Shown here: positions 6,540 to 10,786 of the stretch, piece by piece | How positions within the stretch are numbered: position 1 is the first letter of the stretch | Layout: each line of letters begins with the position of its first letter | Origin: Bacillota bacterium | GTDB lineage: Bacteria > Bacillota > Sulfobacillia > JAJZIM01 > JAJZBP01 | Reading direction: 5' to 3' | Assembly: GCA_021798855.1 (NCBI GenBank) | Contig: JAJZBP010000055.1 | Span: 1-10,786, forward strand | Length of the DNA stretch: 10,786 nucleotides | Notes under the pieces: generated by a model | Database searches by the model: none | What the model saw: only the letters and a program-made list of their open reading frames with translations | What the model was told of the DNA's origin: nothing | Program-made: the position numbers and the translations under genes

Positions 6540-9062
6540 ATGCGCAAAGAAAATCTCCAAAAGGGCGCCAAGAGCGCCGCCAAACCAAAGTCGAATAAAA
6601 ATCAGGCCGCCCGAACTCAAGGTTCGAAGAAGTCGAGGCACCCAAAAGATCTCCTGCCCCAACCCAAGCGACTGCAAAAAGCTGAACTCTCGCTGAAGTG
6701 GCCGGTGGCCGTGCTGATGGCCATGTTGCTTTTTTTCCCGCCTTTCTTCCGTGGCCTCTTTTTCCCCGGTGACCAACTCGTGGCCTTCGTGGCCACCGGG
6801 ATCGTGGCCCTCCTCTGGTGGGCGGAGAAGCAGCAAAAACGGGAGACGAACTTCCTGGAGCGGCCCCTGGACTTCGCGGTTCTGGGGGTGTTCGGGGCCT
6901 ACGTCATCTCCTCCTTCGTTGCGGTGAACCTGCGGGGTGCCATCCAAAGCGACCTTTTGTACCTGGATCTGTTTTTGGTCTACTGGCTGGCCTCCGAACT
7001 GAGCCGGGATCGGAGGATCGCTTCGGTGTTGCTCCACGCGCTCTTTCTGAGCGCGGTCGGGGTGGCCCTGGTGGGGCTGACGGCGGCGGCGGGGATCGTT
7101 TTGCCGTTTCACTTATCGGCCGCTGCGTTCAATCACCTCAATGGACGCATTTACTCCACGCTCCAATACCCCAACTCCTTGGCGGCGTACATGCTGGGGG
7201 CCGGGTTCCTGGGAATCACCCTCTGGGACCGGGCCGCCGCCAAGGGTTGGCACCGCCACCTGTACCCAGCGGGAGTGGCGCTGACCTTCATGACCTTCGT
7301 GCTGGCGTATTCCCGCGGCGCGGACTTGGTGCTGCCCCTGGTGACGGCGGCGTTTTTCTTGCTGTTGCCGAGGGAGAGGCGTCTCCCCCTCCTGGGACGA
7401 TTCGCGGCGGCCGCGCTGGCCGGCGTCTTGGGTTCGCTGACGACGGCCCACCTGCTCACGGTCGCCGGGGCCGCCGCCGGCAAGGGAAGCTTGGCAGCAT
7501 TGCTAGGGGTGCTGGTGGCCATGGTTCTTGGCGCGGGCTTGGGCCATCTGGCCGACCGCTACAAGGCTTTGACGCCCGACATCCAACGGCGGAGCGCCAT
7601 GGTTGGGGGAGGCCTGTTGGCGGCCTTGGTTGTGGGCGTCGTTTTGATCCATCCGCCCCACGGCCTGACCGCCCACCTGGGAGGATCCTTCAACGCGTTC
7701 AAGAGCCACGATGCCTTGGAGCGATTTACCTACTGGGGAACGGCCCTGAAGATTGTCCTGGCCAGCCCGGTTAGGTTCATTCTCGGCACGGGGGGCGGCG
7801 GCTGGGCCGACCTGTACTTTCACTACCAGACCTTCCCCTTCAGTTCGACCCAGGTTCACAACGACTACCTGCAGATTTGGGTCGAGGCCGGACTGATCGG
7901 CTTGGGCGCCTATCTGGCGGCATGGTTCTTCTTCCTGCGGGGCGTGGTGCGGACGCGGAGACGGGCGGAGGGGAGACCCGGCGACGGCGTGCTGGTGGCC
8001 GGACTTGCCGCCGCCGCTTTGGCCATCGGGTTCCACTCGGCCTTGGACTTCGACCTGTCGGAAGCGGCCCTGGGATTTTACCTGCTGGGCATATTTGGGG
8101 TCATGCAGGGGTTGGAACGGAGGGAAGGGGCGGCATCGGCCGGGGGAGCCGTCAAACCGGCTCCGACGGCCGTCAGGCCGCCCCAAAAACCGAACTTCAA
8201 CCTGCCGCCGGTGGTGGGGATGGCCGTCATGGCGGTCTTCGTGCTCGGGTCGGGATTCCTGCTCGTGGGTGCCAATTACGACCAGCAGGCGCAGGTGGCC
8301 ATGGGAAAGAAAGACTACCCGGCGGCGCTCACGGCGGCCCGGCAGGCCGTTCATTACGACCCGTGGAACGCCGGTTTCCAAGGTGAGGCCGCCACGGCCT
8401 ACCAGATGGCGGCGTTTCGGAACCAAGCGGGGGGGGGGGCCGGTCAGCCGGGCGCACCGAACCAAGCGGATCTCATTTCCGCCTATCACGCGGCCATGGC
8501 GGCGGCGGCCCTGCGCCCGGACAGCCCCAAGTACCAGGGATTTCTCGGCGCCTTCGATGCCCGGTACGGACTGCTGAACCAAGCGGTCCCCCTATTCCAA
8601 AAGGTATTGACCGAGCAGCCGATGCGGGCGGCCAATTACGGCAACCTGGCCCGGGTGGAAATGCGTCTGGCTCAAAGTGACCTGCAGAAGAACGATGTGG
8701 CGGGGGCCAAGCCCCTGTTGCGGCAGATGACCGGTTTGCCGGTCCTGCAGGCCCGTCGCGCCGCCGAGGCGCCGGCGTTTGCCACCAGCGGCGAACGTTT
8801 GTCCCTACGTTCGGCGGACGTGCTCTACTACGGTGGGGAGGCGGCGGCTGTCTTGGGGAAGTACGCCGGGGCTCAGAAACTGTTGTCGTCCCTGACCGGG
8901 AGCAAGGCATACGGGCCGAAGGCGGCACTGTGGCTGGGATTGATGCGGGAACGTGCGGGCGCACCGGGTGGAGGAGCGTTGGTACGGAAGGCGGTCAAGG
9001 CGGACTCCGCTCTGAGCGGGGAAATCGGTACCATCAGGGGACTATTGGGCAAGGCGGCTTAG
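6540..9062 (+). CDS. Wzy_C/O-antigen-ligase-like membrane protein with TPR-like C-terminus (glycan ligase, polymerase or oligosaccharyltransferase)
   Basis: An 840-residue polytopic membrane protein. A Lys-rich cytoplasmic tail (1-53) leads into about ten to twelve hydrophobic segments between 54 and 525. Family signatures are STLQYPNSLAAY (206-217), YSRGAD (257-262) and, in the last large outside loop, STQVHNDYLQIWVEAG (436-451), whose HN pair is typical of WaaL/Wzy_C enzymes. A further segment (557-577) precedes an Ala-rich region (580-840) with TPR-like helical pairs such as YPAALTAARQAVHYDPWN. Such enzymes use undecaprenyl-diphosphate-linked glycans on the outer face of the membrane. Wzy_C proteins with TPRs (WsfB of Paenibacillus alvei; compare WsaB of Geobacillus) are implicated in transferring glycans to S-layer protein. 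Sequence alone cannot separate ligase, polymerase and protein-transferase roles. The ATG at 6540 is the earliest in-frame start, as TAA lies at 6528-6530, but it has no clear ribosome binding site. An 11-G tract lies at 8429-8439. The next gene follows after 36 bases. Confidence 0.87.
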   Translation: MRKENLQKGAKSAAKPKSNKNQAARTQGSKKSRHPKDLLPQPKRLQKAELSLKWPVAVLMAMLLFFPPFFRGLFFPGDQLVAFVATGIVALLWWAEKQQKRETNFLERPLDFAVLGVFGAYVISSFVAVNLRGAIQSDLLYLDLFLVYWLASELSRDRRIASVLLHALFLSAVGVALVGLTAAAGIVLPFHLSAAAFNHLNGRIYSTLQYPNSLAAYMLGAGFLGITLWDRAAAKGWHRHLYPAGVALTFMTFVLAYSRGADLVLPLVTAAFFLLLPRERRLPLLGRFAAAALAGVLGSLTTAHLLTVAGAAAGKGSLAALLGVLVAMVLGAGLGHLADRYKALTPDIQRRSAMVGGGLLAALVVGVVLIHPPHGLTAHLGGSFNAFKSHDALERFTYWGTALKIVLASPVRFILGTGGGGWADLYFHYQTFPFSSTQVHNDYLQIWVEAGLIGLGAYLAAWFFFLRGVVRTRRRAEGRPGDGVLVAGLAAAALAIGFHSALDFDLSEAALGFYLLGIFGVMQGLERREGAASAGGAVKPAPTAVRPPQKPNFNLPPVVGMAVMAVFVLGSGFLLVGANYDQQAQVAMGKKDYPAALTAARQAVHYDPWNAGFQGEAATAYQMAAFRNQAGGGAGQPGAPNQADLISAYHAAMAAAALRPDSPKYQGFLGAFDARYGLLNQAVPLFQKVLTEQPMRAANYGNLARVEMRLAQSDLQKNDVAGAKPLLRQMTGLPVLQARRAAEAPAFATSGERLSLRSADVLYYGGEAAAVLGKYAGAQKLLSSLTGSKAYGPKAALWLGLMRERAGAPGGGALVRKAVKADSALSGEIGTIRGLLGKAA
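8429..8439 (+). repeat. Poly-G tract (G11) inside the ligase-like gene
   Basis: Eleven consecutive G encode the end of Ala630, Gly631-633 and the start of Ala634, in a linker of the TPR-like region (residues 628-640). Loss of one G would bring a TGA at 8575-8577 into frame; gain of one would bring in a TGA at 8678-8680. Both would remove most of the C-terminal region but keep the membrane domain. Tracts of this length are prone to slippage in other bacteria. It could also be a sequencing or assembly error-prone site. Confidence 0.95.
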
Positions 9063-9098
9063 GCGGCAGTGTGACGGAAAGGTGGTGGAATCGGGCGG

Positions 9099-10454
9099 AT
9101 GTCCCGCAGGAGGAAGTGGCTGCTGATCGGTTTGGCTGGGATGGGAGACGTTGTCCTCTTCAACCTGGGGATCATTTTGGCTTTCTACCTGCGATTCTTG
9201 GGGCACCTTCCGGCGGATAACTTCAATGCCTTCGAAAGGCTTGCTCCTTGGGGAAGCATTGTGTTTCTCTTGCTTTTCTACGTTTACAATCTGTATGCGT
9301 CGGATCCCAGGCTTTGGGACGATGTTTTTCCCGCTGTTCTGGTGGCGGTTGGCCTGTCTTTCTTCGCCCTGATGGCCCTATCCTTCTTGGTGCGCAGCTT
9401 TGCCTTTCCCCGGAGCGTTTTCTTCTTGGCCGCCGTCTTGCAGGGGTTGCTCCTACTGGGCTGGCGATACCTGATCTGGCTGTGGGAGACCAGGGTTGGG
9501 GGCCGGCGGCGGGTGGCTGTGGTGGGGGGGAACGAAGAGGCGGCGGCTTTGGCTGTGAAACTCGAGAGCTACCCACCGTGGTTTCACCAAGTGGTTGGGT
9601 TCTACGCCGACTTCCCGGTTGCCGAGGCCGGGGACAACCTGATAACCATGGAGGCCAAATGGGAAAGGTGGTTGTTGGAACATCCGGCGGAGACGTATGT
9701 AATTTGTCCGGGAATTCCACCGGAGATCAAGATGAGGATCGCCGTATCGGCCATCGCCAGGGGGACGGCTGTTTACCTGGTTCCAGAACTTTATGAGATT
9801 TTCCTCCTGGGGGCGAAAATCGCCCATGTGGATGACGTTCCCGTTTTAGAACTGCCGGAACTGGGTTTTTCCCCGGCGGCGACGGCGTGGAAGCGAATCA
9901 CGGACGTCATCTTCGCTGGGATCGGTCTGGTGGTGGCGGCGCCCTGCATGGCCATCATCGCCCTCTTGGTTTGGATGACGTCCCCCGGGCCGGTTCTCTT
10001 CCGGCAGGAACGGGTGGGAATGAACGGACGTCCCTTCGTCCTGTACAAATTTCGAACGATGCGCGACGGAGCGGAGACGGTGAGCGGTCCTGTTCTGGCC
10101 AAGCGCGCCGACCCTCGCGTGACCCCATTGGGCAGGTGGTTACGCTGCAGTCACCTGGACGAATTGCCCCAACTTTACAACGTCCTGCACGGCGATATGT
10201 CCCTGGTGGGTCCGAGGCCCGAACGGCCCCATTTCTTCCGCGAGTTTGCCGTTCAAGTTCCAGGGTATGTCCAGCGCCTGATTGTCAAGGGAGGGATCAC
10301 TGGCCTCGCTCAGGTTGAGGGTAAGTACGAAACTTCCCCCGTGGACAAGGTCCGGTACGACCTTCTTTACGCCAAGAGTTTCAGCGTATTCATGGAAGTG
10401 CGAATTATGTTGCGCACACTTTCCGCTCTATTTCGCAAGGGGCGGGCACTTTAA
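9099..10454 (+). CDS. Undecaprenyl-phosphate hexose-1-phosphate transferase (PHPT, bacterial sugar transferase family)
   Basis: A 451-residue membrane enzyme that should transfer a sugar-1-phosphate from a nucleotide sugar to undecaprenyl phosphate, the first step of lipid-linked glycan synthesis on the cytoplasmic face. Four N-terminal hydrophobic segments (about 7-32, 52-66, 78-97, 106-128) are followed by a Rossmann-like domain (VAVVGGNEE, 139-147). The catalytic part is KRITD (265-269), a membrane hairpin (270-292), GPVLFRQERVG (297-307), YKFRTM (316-321), LDELPQ (353-358) and SLVGPRPE (368-375). This is the usual WbaP/WcaJ-type arrangement and length. Two local changes are RCSH before LDELPQ (often RRTS or RKTS) and KGGITGLAQ (397-405), where most relatives have KPGITG. 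The sugar cannot be read from sequence. The equivalent in S-layer glycan clusters is WsaP/WsfP. A weak AAAGGTGGT site (9078-9086) precedes the ATG by 12 bases. It is probably co-transcribed with the upstream ligase-like gene. Confidence 0.92.
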   Translation: MSRRRKWLLIGLAGMGDVVLFNLGIILAFYLRFLGHLPADNFNAFERLAPWGSIVFLLLFYVYNLYASDPRLWDDVFPAVLVAVGLSFFALMALSFLVRSFAFPRSVFFLAAVLQGLLLLGWRYLIWLWETRVGGRRRVAVVGGNEEAAALAVKLESYPPWFHQVVGFYADFPVAEAGDNLITMEAKWERWLLEHPAETYVICPGIPPEIKMRIAVSAIARGTAVYLVPELYEIFLLGAKIAHVDDVPVLELPELGFSPAATAWKRITDVIFAGIGLVVAAPCMAIIALLVWMTSPGPVLFRQERVGMNGRPFVLYKFRTMRDGAETVSGPVLAKRADPRVTPLGRWLRCSHLDELPQLYNVLHGDMSLVGPRPERPHFFREFAVQVPGYVQRLIVKGGITGLAQVEGKYETSPVDKVRYDLLYAKSFSVFMEVRIMLRTLSALFRKGRAL

Positions 10455-10585
10455 GCCGGCGACTCGAATGCCGTGGTTTCGACTGGAGGGTGGCGGCAGC
10501 GCATTTTGTGAGAGGCTTCCCGGGAGGTTCGTTAAGGATCTGGTGTAGAGAAAAGGGATTGGGTGTTTCACAAAGAAAAGTGATA

Positions 10586-10621
10586 AAGCACGGGTTGAAC
10601 AATAAAAAAGGCTCCGTGCTT
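10586..10621 (+). promoter_or_regulatory. Hairpin just before the ribosome binding site of the SQD1-like gene
   Basis: AAGCACGG (10586-10593) pairs perfectly with CCGTGCTT (10614-10621), plus a G-U pair inside (10594 with 10613), leaving an 18-nt A-rich loop. No T tract follows, so it is unlikely to be a terminator on this strand. It ends two bases before the AAGGAGG at 10624-10630 and could influence ribosome access or mark a processing site. The rest of 10455-10585 shows neither a gene nor a convincing promoter. Confidence 0.5.
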
Positions 10622-10623
10622 AC

Positions 10624-10630
10624 AAGGAGG
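10624..10630 (+). promoter_or_regulatory. Ribosome binding site with unusually wide spacing
   Basis: AAGGAGG is a full-strength site, but it ends 14 bases before the ATG at 10645. The intervening TTG at 10634 is out of frame and reaches a TGA after four codons. An in-frame ATT at 10633 is the only nearer codon that might serve, and it is a very rare start. The ATG is supported by the conserved Rossmann start directly after it. Confidence 0.75.
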
Positions 10631-10644
10631 ACATTGTCAACCAC

Positions 10645-10786
10645 ATGAAGATTTTAGTTTTGGGGGCGGACGGATACCTGGGTTGGCCGACGGTGATGCA
10701 CTTTGCGGCCCGGGGGCATACGGCGGCGGGCCTTGATAATTTCGTGAAGCGGCAATGGGAAATGCGGATAGGGGTCAAGCCCCTCT
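10645..10786 (+). CDS. UDP-sulfoquinovose synthase-like (SQD1 family) NAD-dependent epimerase, N-terminal fragment
   Basis: The first 47 codons of a gene that runs off the window. The protein begins MKILVLGADGYLGWPT, then has FAARGH and LDNFVKRQWE. The glycine-rich GxDGYxGW motif of the NAD-binding Rossmann fold, with Trp after the last Gly, and the DN(F/L)x(K/R)R segment after strand 2 are typical of SQD1-type short-chain dehydrogenases and differ from ordinary GalE-like epimerases. These enzymes make UDP-sulfoquinovose from UDP-glucose and sulfite in the cytoplasm. The product feeds sulfolipid synthesis in phototrophs and some Bacillota, or S-layer N-glycan in Sulfolobus (Agl3). Catalytic residues lie outside the window, so a related epimerase with another substrate remains possible. 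It lies 190 bases after the sugar transferase gene, on the same strand. Confidence 0.8.
   Translation, partial: MKILVLGADGYLGWPTVMHFAARGHTAAGLDNFVKRQWEMRIGVKPL

Noticed and set aside
6508..6696. Small + strand open frame with a better upstream AAAAGGAA than the ligase-like gene
   Set aside because: It is out of frame with the Wzy_C protein, overlaps its start and encodes a basic, motif-free peptide. A frameshift merging the two was considered, but both frames give only Lys/Arg-rich tails, so nothing supports it.
7503..8582. 359-residue open frame on the minus strand inside the ligase-like gene
   Set aside because: A high-GC shadow frame, rich in Gly, Arg, Gln and His, with no motifs; the + strand shows clear Wzy_C signatures throughout.
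10559..10587. Possible promoter TTGGGT with GATAAA at 17-base spacing before the SQD1-like gene
   Set aside because: Only 3 of 6 and 4 of 6 matches, and the second box overlaps the start of the hairpin; too weak to call.
1..10786. CRISPR array, tRNA or rRNA genes
   Set aside because: No regularly spaced repeats, cloverleaf-like arms or rRNA-like stretches were seen on either strand by eye.

Overview
The window looks like a chromosome segment of a GC-rich, single-membrane (Gram-positive type) bacterium, most likely a thermophilic and perhaps acid-tolerant member of the Bacillota. The clues are two secreted proteins with S-layer homology (SLH) domains, strong AAGGAGG ribosome binding sites, TTG starts, and a main surface protein almost free of basic residues. 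The genus cannot be fixed from the sequence. All supported genes lie on the + strand.

Layout. (1) 1-798: the 3' end of one Uma2-family (DUF820) nuclease-like gene and a complete second copy, a tandem duplication. (2) 799-1789: about 1 kb with no convincing gene, possibly degenerate DNA. (3) 1790-2111: a good extended -10 promoter and a leader of about 287 nt with two large hairpins. (4) 2112-5114: a 1000-residue S-layer protein with three N-terminal SLH motifs, followed by a strong terminator. (5) 5229-6173: a smaller secreted SLH protein with its own terminator. (6) 6230-6539: a gene-free stretch with RNA hairpins. (7) 6540-9062: a polytopic Wzy_C/O-antigen-ligase-like protein with a C-terminal TPR-like region, carrying an 11-G tract. 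(8) 9099-10454: a polyprenyl-phosphate hexose-1-phosphate transferase that starts lipid-linked glycan synthesis. (9) 10645-end: the start of a UDP-sulfoquinovose synthase-like (SQD1 family) gene.

Taken together, 2112 to the end reads as a surface-layer module followed by a glycan-assembly module. The 9099 product would load the first sugar onto undecaprenyl phosphate, the SQD1-like product could supply a sulfonated nucleotide sugar, and the Wzy_C/TPR protein would polymerise the glycan or transfer it to an acceptor, possibly the S-layer protein. This resembles S-layer glycosylation clusters of Geobacillus and Paenibacillus. A sulfoquinovose branch would be unusual there and recalls Agl3 of Sulfolobus. 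The functional link is inference, and the window ends before the rest of the cluster can be seen.
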